Assembly (NCBI GenBank): GCA_014529385.2
Contig: CM043957.1
Span: 71,631,003-71,695,002 of the forward strand
Length of the DNA stretch: 64,000 bases
Reading direction: 5' to 3'
DNA from: Adiantum capillus-veneris
Taxonomy: Eukaryota; Streptophyta; Polypodiopsida; Polypodiales; Pteridaceae
Below are positions 1 to 10,522 of the stretch, piece by piece. Within the stretch, counting starts at the first letter, position 1. Each line of letters begins with the position of its first letter. The notes beneath the pieces were generated by a model. It searched no databases. It worked only from the letters and a program-made list of their open reading frames with translations, and was not told the DNA's origin. The position numbers and the translations under genes are program-made.

Positions 1-447
1 ATACAACCAAGGAATGCCTAGCAACACATCACATCCATCCAGTGGCATGATGTAAAATTCTTCAGCATCTACATAGGACTGGATATGTAGGCGCAACTTT
101 CGAATGATGGGTGTCACAGCCTCTGTATGGCTAGGACATGCCAAACCTGCCTTTGCTGTATATCCCATCTCTTCAGGTCTGATTCCCAACTTTGAAGCCA
201 ATTCTGGGGAAATGAAGTTGGCTTTGGCACCTCGATCAAAGAAGATAAGCACTGTTTGATCCCTGACCTTTCCCCATGCTCTGCAAAGGTCACTTGCATC
301 TGAATTTGGCTTATCGCCCACCATATCTGACACTAGACCAGCCATGGGCCTCTTTCCTTTCCTGTCCTCCTTGTCTTCAGAATCAGTTGGCCTTTTCTTT
401 TGAGGACAATTCTGAGCAATGTGGCCAGGCTGCTCACAGATAAATCA
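1..447 (-). pseudogene. Gyp-1 gag zinc knuckle and retropepsin-like protease, broken, runs off the window
   Basis: Read on the minus strand this continues the gag at 434-1747 in another frame. It begins with a CCHC-type knuckle ending CEQPGHIAQNC, whose first cysteine codon is a stop (TGA at 445-447), then a Lys-rich linker, then LCRAWGKVRDQ and a retropepsin-like stretch with FFDRGAKANFISPELA and GCDVLLG near the window edge. In the family the active-site triplet is normally D-S/T-G; here it reads DRG, so the catalytic turn is probably altered. A one-base frameshift near 495-505 (a T/A run) separates it from the gag frame. The same protease is recognisable in the Gyp-2 copies near 14982, 19769 and 29123. 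The rest of pol lies outside the window. Identity is fairly sure; it is not functional. Confidence 0.8.
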
Positions 448-1747
448 TTTGTTCTCTGATCTCAGGACCTTCTTTTGCTCTTCTGACTTGCGAGAAAAAG
501 GTTTTCCATTTCTTTGCTGGTCCCTTTTCTGATCCAGACGTAGCTTTGCCTTTCCCTGCTTTGGCTGGCTCCTGAGTCACTCTAGGAACCTCATTGAGAA
601 TGTACTTCTTCGCTGAATTTTTCTTGGCTGATCCTTCCTTGACGCCAGTATTAAATTCACAATCTTCTCCCTTGAGCAAACCATTGCCAGTGTTTGCTAC
701 CTCGATGAGCTGCGTCAAAGTAGTGACTTTGGTCTTCGTGCAGTACTTTCTCAATCCTTTTGGGAGGCCACAACAGTATTTTTCAATCTGTTCTGTCAAT
801 GGCACAAACCTATAGGAAGTTACTGGAAGTAGAGCTTTCCAAAACTTCCGATTGTAGTCATCCAGATTCTTGCAAGTAGAAGCATTAAGCTGGTGCCATT
901 TTGTCATGACATCTGCTTCAAAGTTATCAGATAACCATGTTGTTGCAAAAATCTGCTTGAAGTAAATCCATGTGGACGGAGCTTGCCCTTGAAGCAATAA
1001 AGTTGTCCACCATTGTCCCGCATTCCCTGTCAAGAAAGTGGCTGCCTTGCCGACCTTTGAAGCCTTTGTAAAGTTTCCCCCTGCATAGGCCTTGTCAAAC
1101 TGTTGGAGGAATGAGAGAGCCTTCTTCCTGTCATCAAACCCTGTAAAGGTCGTGAATGTCACACCTTTGCTACCTTCTTTGTACGGAGTTGGCCTCTCCA
1201 GCGGCATTAAGTTGTCATATGGAAGTGACTGAAACATGGGAACACTGTTAGGGTTCATTTGTGTTCCTTGACCGCTATTAAGTTGACCTGGAAATGCCAT
1301 ATTTGGCTGTTGATTTGTAATTCCAGCCATACCAAAATTTGCCTGTGGCATCCCAAATTGGCCCTGAGTGCTTTGAAACCCTGGTTGCATGCCCATGACA
1401 CCATACATGGGGTTAGGCATCATCGTTTGAGCACCCCCAAACATTGTTCTTGGCGTGTAAAATTGATTTCCAGGTGCATGACCAGCCATGCTCTGGAATA
1501 CTGATCCACCTCCAAAATAGCCAGGATGTATTGAAGGTGGTGGGAAGACTTGTTGCATAGCATGTAGGTTGCTTCCGTGCCTATTAGAACCAACTATAGG
1601 CTGCTGAAAGGTGGCTGGCTGAATTGGTACAACTTGAAAGACTGGCATTTCAGCCACCTGTTCTTGCATCGTAGGCACAGGTTTTGGAGACTGCATGGTC
1701 TCCGTCAAGTGTACAGGTGTTTCCATTGATTTTGCGGTATGAATCAC
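434..1747 (-). CDS. Gyp-1 Ty3/gypsy gag polyprotein
   Basis: A 437-residue open frame. Residues 1-185 are low-complexity and rich in Met, Gln, Pro and Gly (repeated GMQPGF/FGMPQA-like words). Residues about 190-345 form a retrotransposon gag (capsid-like) domain with the conserved words FLQQFDKAYAGG, FLTGNAGQWWTTLLLQG and EKYCCGLPKGLRKYC. The C-terminal 90 residues are Lys/Ala-rich and basic, as expected ahead of a nucleic-acid-binding knuckle. The last dozen residues are out of frame relative to the knuckle and protease that follow, so the frame ends early. Gag would form the cytoplasmic virus-like particle that packages element RNA. A shorter copy of the same C-terminus is at 20140-20457. 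The upstream LTR lies at roughly 1748-3030. The N-terminus is the first in-frame ATG and is plausible but unverified. Confidence 0.85.
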   Translation of the reverse strand: MIHTAKSMETPVHLTETMQSPKPVPTMQEQVAEMPVFQVVPIQPATFQQPIVGSNRHGSNLHAMQQVFPPPSIHPGYFGGGSVFQSMAGHAPGNQFYTPRTMFGGAQTMMPNPMYGVMGMQPGFQSTQGQFGMPQANFGMAGITNQQPNMAFPGQLNSGQGTQMNPNSVPMFQSLPYDNLMPLERPTPYKEGSKGVTFTTFTGFDDRKKALSFLQQFDKAYAGGNFTKASKVGKAATFLTGNAGQWWTTLLLQGQAPSTWIYFKQIFATTWLSDNFEADVMTKWHQLNASTCKNLDDYNRKFWKALLPVTSYRFVPLTEQIEKYCCGLPKGLRKYCTKTKVTTLTQLIEVANTGNGLLKGEDCEFNTGVKEGSAKKNSAKKYILNEVPRVTQEPAKAGKGKATSGSEKGPAKKWKTFFSQVRRAKEGPEIREQMIYL

Positions 1748-3030
1748 CTGTGCTTGAGTCTTAGCAGGCTTCTGAATATGATCTAGTGACCCAACTTGCT
1801 AAGACGAAAGAGGAGGTTGCAGAAAGGCTAAAACCTCGGGTTTTGCATTACCTGTGTGAACATAGCCACAACAGTAACCAACTGGGTCTTGAATATATCA
1901 TCATCCGTCTGTGGTGGTCTTGAAGACTCACCCACTTCCAGTGTCTATTGACCCTGTGAAGAGGAAACCTCTTTAGTCACATCATCTGGTCTGTCAGCCA
2001 TAATTGCAATTCCTTGTGTCTGATCTATGATCCCCTGTGTCTTCAAGCCCAAACTGACCAAGGCTCACTTCTATGGGAAAAAGTGATTTAGTCCTGCGAT
2101 GGAAGCATGTAACCGGCCTGTTTAATCCAAAAAGGGCGGTAGACCTTAGACTTAAACCTTATTTGCTTTCACCCATTTAATTTGTCGCCCACTTTACCTG
2201 TACTTTCAAGACACAACAAAGGGGAAAGGGATATAGGTTGCTAGATTGCACCTGTATGAGAAGACCGACACCAGATTGGCCCCTGAATAGGCGCCCCTTT
2301 CGGTATTTCGTTATTCTTTAAAAGAGGGAATAAAAGCTGTGGTTCCCTACAAGCTGTCCCGCACAATCTTGGCTGAATTTCAACTGTTCTGGCCCGATTT
2401 CGGCAGCATAACTGTACTAGGACCCTTCACAGTTAGTATCCCCACGCATTGGATGACTTTCCCGACGCATACGGACACTTTGCAAAACCTGGCGAGAATC
2501 TGCAGCACGCTGAATTCTCTGTTTTCTGCCCCGAAAATGCGTCAGATCACCTGTACAACGGTCCCCGCGCGTCCCCGAACTTTCTTGGGGTATTAGGGTC
2601 TGTTTAGGGCCAAAACCCTAAACCTGCAAAAATACACAGCAGGCTGTAATTCACTGTTTCGGGCTCCATTTCGCGTGCCGGTCGCATCCGTAGCAAGTCC
2701 TCGAGCTCCCGCACCTGTAGGGCTACTTGCCCTTTGAATCGGACGAGATTTCGCAGGTGAAATCTCTCCGAATCAACTGTACCTGCGGGGGATTAGCCGC
2801 TAGCTAATCTATTACTTGTGCAAGAGGCTCTTGCCTCGGCAATCGGGCATGAACCCACACAACTGTACATTGGTCAATTGAAAAGCCCACTAGAGGGGCA
2901 TAACATACTGCCATAGGGGAGAGAGAGAGCAGTGCGTAGCGTGCAGGGCATTACTCTTGTCACCGCACTGTACATAAGAGGGAAAGGAAGCACTCCATAG
3001 TTCTCAACCTGTGTTGACAGAGACTGAAAA
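1748..3030 (-). repeat. Gyp-1 leader and LTR (5' side)
   Basis: Minus-strand sequence upstream of the Gyp-1 gag. It matches in order, on the opposite strand, the region 20770-22050: shared blocks include the CCGCCCT...GGCCGGTTACA end (rc of 2100-2150), the AATACCGAAAGGGGCGCC block (rc near 2285-2310), the GGATTAGC...TAATC block near 2790 and the GGCAAGAGCC block near 2835. I cannot place the LTR termini exactly and find no clear primer-binding site; the 3' terminus (minus sense) probably lies near 2090-2140. No host gene seen. Confidence 0.55.
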
Positions 3031-3589
3031 TGAGCCCTCCCTTCTCTAAAATCAGCGCCACTTCTTCATGCATGAGGAAAGTGCACAGAAATGTGCCACT
3101 TGGCACATTTACAGGCCATTTCCCGTTTCGGGGTTGCCGCCTAAAAATCTCCTGACCGGTTGCCCAGTTGACTTCACGGCAAAGTAATAAAATGTTCCCC
3201 TTGTCATTCCGGAGGTAATGACGCGAACACATTTTCAGGTCCAAAATAGCAGCTCCCTAAATTTTAGGAGATGCTGCCATTGTATCTTTCTTGGTCATCA
3301 GACCCTCTTTGTACACTGCAGCCACACCCAGAATTGAAATGTAGCCTCCGTAGCAAAGGATTCCACTCTGGCTAGTCAATGACCCCACTTTGGCTAACCA
3401 TAGTCCTTGTCCAACCTTAGTGCTCTCTAGCCCTTAGGCCTGGACTCCCTCTGAACAGTTCCACACTAGCTATGCGATGCAGGGCAGCTAGATTTTCAGA
3501 GGGTTGTTTCCAAAAAGTGAAAATGAATAAATAATAAGAAAGAAATCAACAAAAAGGATAGATAGTAGTCACATGCTGGTGAAAGTTGG
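3031..3589. other. Unassigned segment between Gyp-1 LTR and NA-A
   Basis: A minus-strand frame (2960-3244, 94 codons) overlaps the LTR start and resembles weakly the 3' coding tail that precedes the LTR in the copy at 20640-20770, so this may be the 3' end of a further Gyp-1 unit. 3250-3480 has a fairly open minus-strand stretch that I do not recognise. 3480-3589 is AT-rich with no feature seen. Confidence 0.3.
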
Positions 3590-4037
3590 CGGTGTTCCTT
3601 GTTGAAAACGCTAGGCAATGGGGGGATCTGTTGCTTAGAGGGAACCACCAAGGCTTGATCTTGCTGAGAAGTGGCCTGCTGAGCTTGGCCCCTGTTGCCT
3701 CTTTTGCCATTTTGTGCTAACTTTGGTTTGCTTATATATTTTCTTACCCAAATTGCCCTACCTACTTTTGTTGGAAAGTCACTTAAATTAATAAGTGAAA
3801 AATGCCAAAATTAGGTAAAATAGGCTAAATGCACTGGAAAATTCCCCTGATGGAATCTGATGGATTTTGATGGGAATACTGATGATGATACTGTGTGCAA
3901 CCAGAGGATATGCATCTCTACGAATAGACTCACAAAAAGTGCCAGATCGCTTCTAATCTAGACTGAGAGGACTGACTGAACCCTGGTCATACTGTAGCTT
4001 GTCCATGGACACATAGGGTTGGATGTGTCACATGACA
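3590..4037 (-). repeat. NA-A 3' LTR, first part only
   Basis: Starts (minus sense) TGTCATGTGACAC directly after the polypurine tract and matches the 5' LTR until about 3590, where similarity stops abruptly. A short deletion relative to the 5' LTR lies near 3912. Confidence 0.75.
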
Positions 4038-4049
4038 TCCCCTCCTTTT
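4038..4049 (-). other. Polypurine tract of NA-A
   Basis: Minus-strand AAAAGGAGGGGA immediately before the LTR start TGTCATG; the expected position of the plus-strand primer. Confidence 0.65.
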
Positions 4050-4988
4050 CAAAGTGAGGTACTGGTACCGAACTATATGGCGGTGAGGTAGATCGCCAAT
4101 AGCTTCGGAATCCTGGAAGGGACTGTTCGCCGGCCCACTCTGATGTGTGGGTCTTGCGGTACTTGAACTTCATAAAGGTCTGCAACGCTTGCTTCTTTGG
4201 GCCGCGCCGAAAGCGACACAAAGTCTTCTGTGGCTTCTTCCATGCTTCTACTTCGTCTATAGTTATGCTTCTTCTTCCTCCAAGAATCTTCGAGGCTGAA
4301 AATTCTTGAAACCACTTCCAACACAAAAACATGAACATACCCATTCCATGTAAAGTGAGTGGAAAAATTCTATTCCTTGGAAAAAACTGTGCATGCAATG
4401 CAGATTAACATAGAGACGGAGTGCCAAGCCGTTCATCAAACACATGCAAACAATGAGATCGAATCTTTTCTTTGGGATCTAAATGAATCAACTGTGGCAA
4501 AACACAATGGAAATGCCCATGCTTGGTACTCAATACTTTCATGTGCTCTTTCTACAATTGTGTCATGGCAAGGAAGAGACATGGAATGTGACGTCCTTGA
4601 ATGCATACTTTTCAGCTTTTCATGAACAATCCAATCTGCATACATTCGTGCTCATTCACGAGTGAAACGTGCCAAATGTACAATATGTCATGCCTAGGAA
4701 AAGGGAACACATAAAGACGTTGACTAAAATACAAGAAACGATCACGAATGAAACACTCGAACAATGCGTGCTGACTAATCATGCGAACACATATTACTTT
4801 CTGTGGGGGTTCTTTGGACCTAGGCTCGAGAGCCAAGATCGATTCTTCCTAAATGATCGAATCGTCCTGTGGGGGTTCTTTGGATCTCGACTCGAAAGCC
4901 AAGATCGGTTCTTCCTGAATGATCGATTCTACAACGAGGTTAGCTTCGCTAGAAAAAGCATCCACTAACTCATCATCCTTGTGAACAA
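4050..4988 (-). other. NA-A internal region, mostly non-coding
   Basis: 3' part of the NA-A internal region. Small frames are present but none is recognisable. It holds a 66-bp tandem duplication (4801-4866 and 4867-4932, beginning CTGTGGGGGTTCTTTGGA) with a few differences between copies. Confidence 0.45.
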
Positions 4989-5170
4989 TCACATCATCTT
5001 CATGCAAATCATCATGCTCGTATGCAAATCATCATGCTCGTGAGAAATCACATCTTCATCATGCAAATCATCATGCTCGTGAGAAATCACATCTTGATCG
5101 TGCAAATCATCATGCTTGTCATTGTCATCCAAATCATCATGCTTATCAATATCATTCAAATCATCATGCT
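4978..5170. repeat. Minisatellite encoding HDDLHD repeats
   Basis: Direct repeats built on AAATCATCATGCTCGTGAG and variants, 18 to 39 bp apart, in the 3' part of the NA-A ORF. On the minus strand they encode HDDLHDEDVISHE and shorter versions. Confidence 0.8.
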
Positions 5171-5585
5171 TCTTAGAATCATGCAAATCCTGTGTGTCAT
5201 GCTTGGGAGAAGAAGAGACTGAGAGAGTCTCCTTTCCCCAAATCTCTTGCATCTGTGCCTGAACTTGAGAAAAGAGTCGCCAGAACTCTTTGTTTTGTCG
5301 GTCGCTCTGTTCTTGTATTGCTTTGGCTTGCTTCCTTGCTGCTTCTCGTTTTGCTTCTCTTTCTGCTCTTCTTTCTGCGTGTCTGCGTTCCATTTCTGCC
5401 ATTCTTTCTGCATATCTTGCTTCGCGTTCTAACTTCCTGTCCATCACCATCTTGTCGAAAGCCTCCATAGGAGTTAGTGCAATCCTTAACGTAGATGGGG
5501 AAGGGGGAGGGTCGGAAAAACCTCCTGCTGGGGAAAATTCTTCTTCGCCTCTCTCATGCTCATCATCTCCAAGCGAAGTATCCAT
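4989..5585 (-). CDS. NA-A internal ORF: coiled-coil protein with acidic His/Asp repeats
   Basis: 198 residues, the only long frame in the element and placed 0.5 kb after its primer-binding site, where gag would be. Residues 1-45 are acidic and Pro-rich. Residues about 45-115 are a charged helix (ARYAERMAEMERRHAERRAE and following) typical of a coiled coil, ending in a Gln/Trp-rich stretch (FWRLFSQVQAQMQEIW). Residues 125-195 are tandem HDDLHD/DKHDDL repeats encoded by a DNA minisatellite. A gag-like, particle-forming or RNA-binding role is an inference from position only; I recognise no gag domain. The start is the first ATG of the frame. A related but degraded copy flanks the second NA-A fragment at 15501-16170, where this ORF is not intact. 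Confidence 0.6.
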   Translation of the reverse strand: MDTSLGDDEHERGEEEFSPAGGFSDPPPSPSTLRIALTPMEAFDKMVMDRKLEREARYAERMAEMERRHAERRAEREAKREAARKQAKAIQEQSDRQNKEFWRLFSQVQAQMQEIWGKETLSVSSSPKHDTQDLHDSKKHDDLNDIDKHDDLDDNDKHDDLHDQDVISHEHDDLHDEDVISHEHDDLHTSMMICMKMM

Positions 5586-6052
5586 TCCGCTTCAAGTGAT
5601 GATCATTCTGAAGTCGTGGGTTCTTGTGGTCTTGGGTTCTTAAGTTCACGAGGAACATGGGTTCTTGTGGGTCTTGGGTTCTTGAGGTTCTTGAGGGTCT
5701 TGAGGTTTTCTTTCGCTTGCAATCTGTGTTTGAGAAGGATCTTCTCTTTACTCGAGTTCTACTCCTTTCCGCGACTGCACCCCTTGGCGGCCTTGCGCTC
5801 ACACCAAGGTTGATATTTCCCACCTCACGTCGATTGGCCGGCCGCTAAGTGCACGGTCCGCTCTCAATGAGTGAAAAGAGACACAAGGGGAGGTTGGACA
5901 AGCCCTTCTTTCTCTGGATTCCTGTCACTCTTCAAAAACACGATTAGGAATCGACATGCCCAAGCGAACTTGGGTGTGCGACCGCAACAAGCAAAAAAAA
6001 TTTCTTGTGATTCTTGTGGTTCTTTCCTTGAGTGATACAGAACACTGCCAAA

Positions 6053-6065
6053 GCTCTGATACCAC
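6053..6065 (-). other. NA-A primer-binding site
   Basis: Minus strand GTGGTATCAGAGC directly after the LTR terminus CCTAACA; complementary to the 3' end of plant initiator tRNA-Met. Confidence 0.8.
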
Positions 6066-7268
6066 TGTTAGGTGCATCGGAATGAATGTTTGCGATTTGC
6101 TCAAGATGAGTGCTCCGAACTGTGCTCAAGGTTCCTTTTGTTCCTATGGAAGGGAGAGCCTTCCGTTCTTAATGAGAGAGTGAGTGCAATGATCACAAAC
6201 AAAGTGAATGGACACTGTGCGTGCAAGTGTATGAGACTGAGAGATAGAGAGAGAAGAGAGATACGACACCAGAAACTGTTGTAAAACCCTCCTCCGAAGG
6301 CCCCACTCTCGTCGGCGAGAGCGGTCTACTTATGATTGCACAATCTGGTACAAATGGTATGCATGAGACTTTGCAAGTCTAGGCTATGTCGACGATGACG
6401 ACGGGGATGACGAGACTGACCTAAGGGCCGAAATCTGCAATCTTGTATCTGCTGTCCAAAAACACTATGGGCTGAAATCTGTTGCAGGTCCAAAAACGCT
6501 GATTTTGGGGCTTGTTTCTGTGGGTCTTTGTCGCTGAAATCCTGCAGGTTTAGGGCTGAAAACTGAGGTTGCTTAAGGCTGAAAACTGAGGTCTTTACAG
6601 CTTGAATTTGCTACTATTTTCCGGGCTGATCTTGATGGTCTTTTAGGGCTGCAAATCACTGCATGTGCCGGATCTGCAAGGCTGAGGCTAGAACCAAAAG
6701 CGCTTGGTTGTGTTGTTCCAAAAACGCTAGATTATTTGTGACTTCCGGTGATGAAAGACGATGCTGATGCAAGCGCTAGTGGTTGAGGATGGCTAGCGAT
6801 TTTCCTTGTTGAAAACGCTAGGCAATGGGGGATCTCCTGCTTGGAGGGAACCACCAAGGCCTGGTCTTGCTGAGAAGTGGCCTGTTGAGCTTGGCTCCTG
6901 TTGTCTCTTCTGCCATTTTGTGCTAACTTTGGTTTGCTTATATATTTTCTTACCCAAATTGCCCTACCTACTTTTGTTGGAAAGTCACTTAAATAATAAG
7001 TGAAAAATGCCAAAATTAGGTAAAATAGGCTAAATGCACTGGAAAATTCCCCTAATGGAATCTGATGGATTCTGATGGGAATATTGATGATCATGTTGTG
7101 TGCAACCAGAGGATATGCATCTACACTAAGTGACTGGGCATGCACGGTCTACGAATAGACTCACAAAAAGTGCCAGATCACTTCTAATCTAGACTGACGA
7201 GACTGACTGAACCGTGGTCATGCTGTAGCTTGTCCACGGACACCTAGGGTTGGATGTGTCACGTGACA
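6066..7268 (-). repeat. NA-A 5' LTR (about 1.2 kb)
   Basis: Minus sense TGTCACGTGAC...CACCTAACA. Contains a short GAC-rich stretch near 6385-6420 and several 'gggctgaaaatctg'-like words that recur in NA-E LTRs. The five bases outside its start read ATAAA on the minus strand. Confidence 0.75.
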
Positions 7269-7367
7269 TTTATTTTAATAACTTACTTTATTCCAAAATC
7301 GTGGGGGCATTCTTATATAGCTGCTCGATCCTACATAATTTGGATATATAAGGAGGCCTAAGGCACT
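7269..7367 (-). repeat. NA-E LTR fragment (first half), host of the NA-A insertion
   Basis: Minus sense matches the middle of intact NA-E LTRs (for example 41590-41690): CTTAGGCCTCCTTATATATCC, a CCCCCACGATTTTGGAATAAAG block and TTATTAAAATAAA, at which point NA-A begins. Confidence 0.75.
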
Positions 7368-7370
7368 TTG

Positions 7371-7620
7371 TGTCACAGGCTTGGGCACCTCGCATCGAGA
7401 TTCGGCACGACACACAAGAGAATCACTTAAATACTTTACAAATTTAAGTCGACACGGCCTGGCGTAGTTCCGTGTCCAAAGGTGTTGTCCCCAAAACCTG
7501 GCGCCCCTTTTGGTATTTCTTTATTATATTAATGCTCGAGCAAAGTACAACACCCGAAGGGACCCTCCGCTCTCAGACTTTGTGTCCAGATGCTTTGTCT
7601 CCTCTTTGATAGGACCGGTA
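7371..7620 (-). repeat. Gyp-2-type LTR fragment
   Basis: Plus-sense TGTCACAGGCTTGGGCACC... aligns with the terminus of Gyp-2 LTRs (compare 22890 and 31035), including GTCGACACGGCCTGGCGTAG and the CCCCAAAACCTGGCGCCCC block. Truncated near 7620. Confidence 0.65.
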
Positions 7621-7639
7621 TGCTTTGAGAAAAACACAC

Positions 7640-7730
7640 GCCTGATGCTTTGATACCACTGTTACGAGACGGGCACCACTTGCCAATGGAGAGAACAGAC
7701 TAAACAGACTTTTAGCACTTCAACAACAAC

Positions 7731-7798
<68 letters not shown>

Positions 7799-7870
7799 GC
7801 AACACGGAGTGGTATTTCTTATCTGCACCTTCACCCAGAAGAGTGCCAGAGACCATAGCAACTATAATAC
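7640..7870 (-). repeat. NA-D-type LTR end with degenerate primer-binding site and (GA)n
   Basis: Plus-sense GCTTTGATACCAC (a one-base variant of the primer site) then the reverse of the NA-D LTR end (compare 29040-29117), and a (GA)n tract at about 7732-7794. The 64-codon minus frame across the tract is only the repeat. Confidence 0.6.
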
Positions 7871-8214
7871 GCGTACTTTATTTAGAATGCGGGACGTCCG
7901 GTATTGAGATGTACAGAATGTCTCACAACGTTTTCTATTCTAGCGTTTTTTTGCTCAAAACGTATTCTATTCTAATGTCTTTTGCTAGTTGATCAAGTGG
8001 TTTTAGAGCTTCATGATGTTTGTTTATGTATGCTATGATTAAACATTGAAGAGTTATTGAGGAGTTGCATGATCCGCTTCATTTGTCCTTATTAAAATAC
8101 CATATCTAAAATAGTTGACGTATTTTATTTTTGATTCTCAAAAATATGTCTCGTACACGTATTGTACATTGCGTATTAAACGTCGATTCCTGTACCGTGG
8201 CTGCTATGATGGCC
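7871..8214. other. No feature recognised
   Basis: Low-complexity AT-rich sequence with short repeats of an AACGTTTTCTATTCTA word near 7928-7975; nothing identifiable. Confidence 0.3.
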
Positions 8215-8532
8215 GTACGCCATCGGCAATGCATCTCATCAATTGGGTGTCGGGTCAAAAATTTCACGTACTCGGAATTCTTGAATATTGGAGCATTTGC
8301 TTAGCACAAGCATCAACCTGCTGTCGACATTGCATCTCCATTCGTTCTTGCTTCATAGGCCGTGGAGGCCCGTGCTCTTTTCTAATTGCCCCTTTGAATT
8401 TTCCATAGATCTGGAGGTGTCAAATGGGTTCATATGATTCTTGCGGGATTCCTCACTTGAATCCATGTGTGTCTCGCGGTAAAAGGATCGGATTTCCCGG
8501 TAGAAGAGAAATCCATTTAGCTTTGATACCAT
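8215..8532 (-). pseudogene. Gyp-2 gag N-terminal fragment with primer-binding site
   Basis: Minus strand, start ATG near 8464 (MDSSEESRKNHMNPF), followed after a stop by words matching the gag start of copy G2 (near 30780-30890: VDECTKQM region). It lies just downstream of a primer site at about 8519-8532 (degenerate) and an LTR at 8533-9146, so this is the 5' end of a Gyp-2 element whose remainder is lost. Confidence 0.6.
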
Positions 8533-9146
8533 TGTAACAAACTTGGACACCCCAAGTCAGGACTGTGTCACGACACACGAGAGAATCACTTAAATACTTC
8601 ACAACTTTATCACACTTTAAAATTAGAGTCGACACGGCCCGACGTAGTTCCGTGCCCAGAAGTATTGACCCCAAAAGTTGGCGCCCGATTCGGTAATTAT
8701 TTTTATATTAATGCTTGAGCAAAGTTACAACTTTCGAGGGACCTCTACTCTCAGAGTCTGCGTCTAGATCTTCTGCAGAGTGAGGCCCTAGAGGTTTTTA
8801 TAAATTTACAAGGGATGCTCAAAAGCAGATTCCCAAAAGCATTCAATTCAAAAGCAATAAACCCAAAAGCATCTGTTCTCAAAAGCTAGCGATGGGAACT
8901 CTTGAAAAGCAGCTAGCGTAATTTTTGAAACTCCGTACACGCAGCCCCATCAACATGTCAGTTCTTTTTACAGAAATGCATAGAACAGTCTACGTCAGCC
9001 TGTCAGTGCAATTTGCGGAAAATCTGTACAGTTGTCCAATCAATGTTATTTAATTTCTTATGTCCCTTGGGCCTTGTCGGCATGTAGCCATAAGTTGGAA
9101 CAACTTATGACTTTGGTGTCCGGGTAGTCGTGCCAACTTTGAGACA
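8533..9146 (-). repeat. Gyp-2-type 5' LTR (614 bp)
   Basis: Plus-sense TGTAACAAACTTGG...AACTTTGAGACA; same length and order of blocks as the Gyp-2 LTR at 17428-18041, but clearly diverged. Confidence 0.7.
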
Positions 9147-10335
9147 TTATGAGGATCACTCTCTGTATGTATACAACCATGCACACCTATCTAACTGAAC
9201 TCTCTATAAGGATCATATATAAAATAGTACAAAAGCAAGAAGCCCTAGAAAAAGGTAAACTCGTTTCAGGATCGGCCGAAAAAGAATACCACATCAGCAT
9301 ATACCGCATCAATATGTACGGATACTACATTAAACTGAAAGTTTTCTCAATGGTCTGCACAAAATCTTTGTCAATGACGAATGGCTCTTTGGACATCATC
9401 GCAAGTATCTTAATCCAAGAGTCAAATTGCTTGAGCATTATCGTATCAACCACAACATTAATTAGCCTAGGAAGGAAAAAGTTCTTTGATGTAAGCATGT
9501 CATGTTCTCATGATGCATTTCTGCCAAGGCAATTGAAATTTTTTGAATGCATTTACTATTTTTAGAGTGACTTAGGCACCTCCCACTCCAAAGGAGGTAA
9601 TGGTTATACAAAGCTCTTGTGACTATCAATGTGACATTTACACTTTCACATGATAGGTAAGGGGTGTAAGAGAAGGAAAATGTAACTACACCTTAAATGG
9701 GTCAAAATAGTGCGAGGAGCGGCTGTGATTTAGTGGAACTAGAGGAAATTTTGAGTTCACCCTCCCCGTGTGGGTGCCCCCCTTAAGACTATGCTATTTG
9801 AAAGGCTTAAACAAAACATTGATTAAATCTTAGAAGGAAACGTGGTCGGGGTGAGACACACTGCATAATCTTGTTGGCCACGTGTATCCACATGGCATCT
9901 TGCTGGCCAGGTGTCATTAGTTGGCAGAGCAAAGGCATATGGATGCAAAGCCACATATTCCGCGGAAAACCCTATCAATGGGGATCACAACTTCCACATT
10001 GTAACGATGCCCTCACTCGTATTATGGGTGTTTTCAAATCCTGGATAAGAGTGTTTCCACGCAATAACTTCGTAAGCTCACCAAACTTCCAAGGTTTTGT
10101 GTTCCCACACTCCCATTTTAGTGAGAGACACTCCTACACAAAAGATTTTTGAAACGCCTCAACTTTCCAAACGTTTGCATACTCATTTTATGCATGGTTG
10201 AATAGACGCAAAACTCTCCCTGCAGCAGTGGAGATCGATCTCAATCACTCACGCCAATCTAAAAAACCCAATGTGTCTCTATTCCTCTCACAATCGCTTC
10301 TCTGAGTATTGAAATTAGAGTATGTTAATGGTAGA
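9147..10335. other. Unassigned sequence with one 138-codon frame
   Basis: A plus-strand frame at 9149-9565 (138 codons) has no family I recognise. On the minus strand about 9357-9490 is open and encodes a plausible peptide (INVVVDTIMLKQFDSWIKIL and onwards), which could be an exon remnant. Both are weak. 9566-10335 shows nothing identifiable. Confidence 0.25.
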
Positions 10336-10372
10336 AATAAAGCAAGTACTTGAAGGTGGTTGGGACCCGGCA

Positions 10373-10422
<50 letters not shown>

Positions 10423-10522
10423 TTTTCTCTCTTTCATTCCGTTCAGCTCTTTCAAAGTGAAATAAAGTAGCCTTGTGTTTGTGCAGAGTACTAGATTCGA
10501 GCTAAATCCTTAAACCCTTCCC

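Larger units (their letters stand above)
3590..7268 (-). mobile_element. NA-A: non-autonomous LTR retroelement (LARD-like), 3' LTR truncated
   Basis: Reads on the minus strand as 5' LTR 6066-7268, primer-binding site 6053-6065, internal region with a single coiled-coil ORF, polypurine tract 4038-4049, and the first ~450 bp of a 3' LTR (4037 down to 3590). The two LTR parts match over that span (for example 3641-3720 against 6847-6926). No protease, reverse transcriptase or integrase is present, so it would depend on enzymes from another element. The 5' LTR starts inside an NA-E LTR (7269-7367). The missing end of its 3' LTR appears on the plus strand at 16917-17125, see Findings. Confidence 0.75.

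Noticed and set aside
3250-3480. Possible host exon on the minus strand (GYISILGVAAVYKEG region)
   Set aside because: Interrupted by stops and matched to no family I know; too weak to list as a gene.
7398-7412. GATTCGGCACGAC resembles a cDNA-library adaptor
   Set aside because: It aligns with GATTCTGCCGCGAC in the same place of Gyp-2 LTRs, so it is LTR sequence.
7740-7796. CRISPR or satellite array
   Set aside because: Simple (GA)n microsatellite; no spacers. No CRISPR is expected in a plant nuclear genome.
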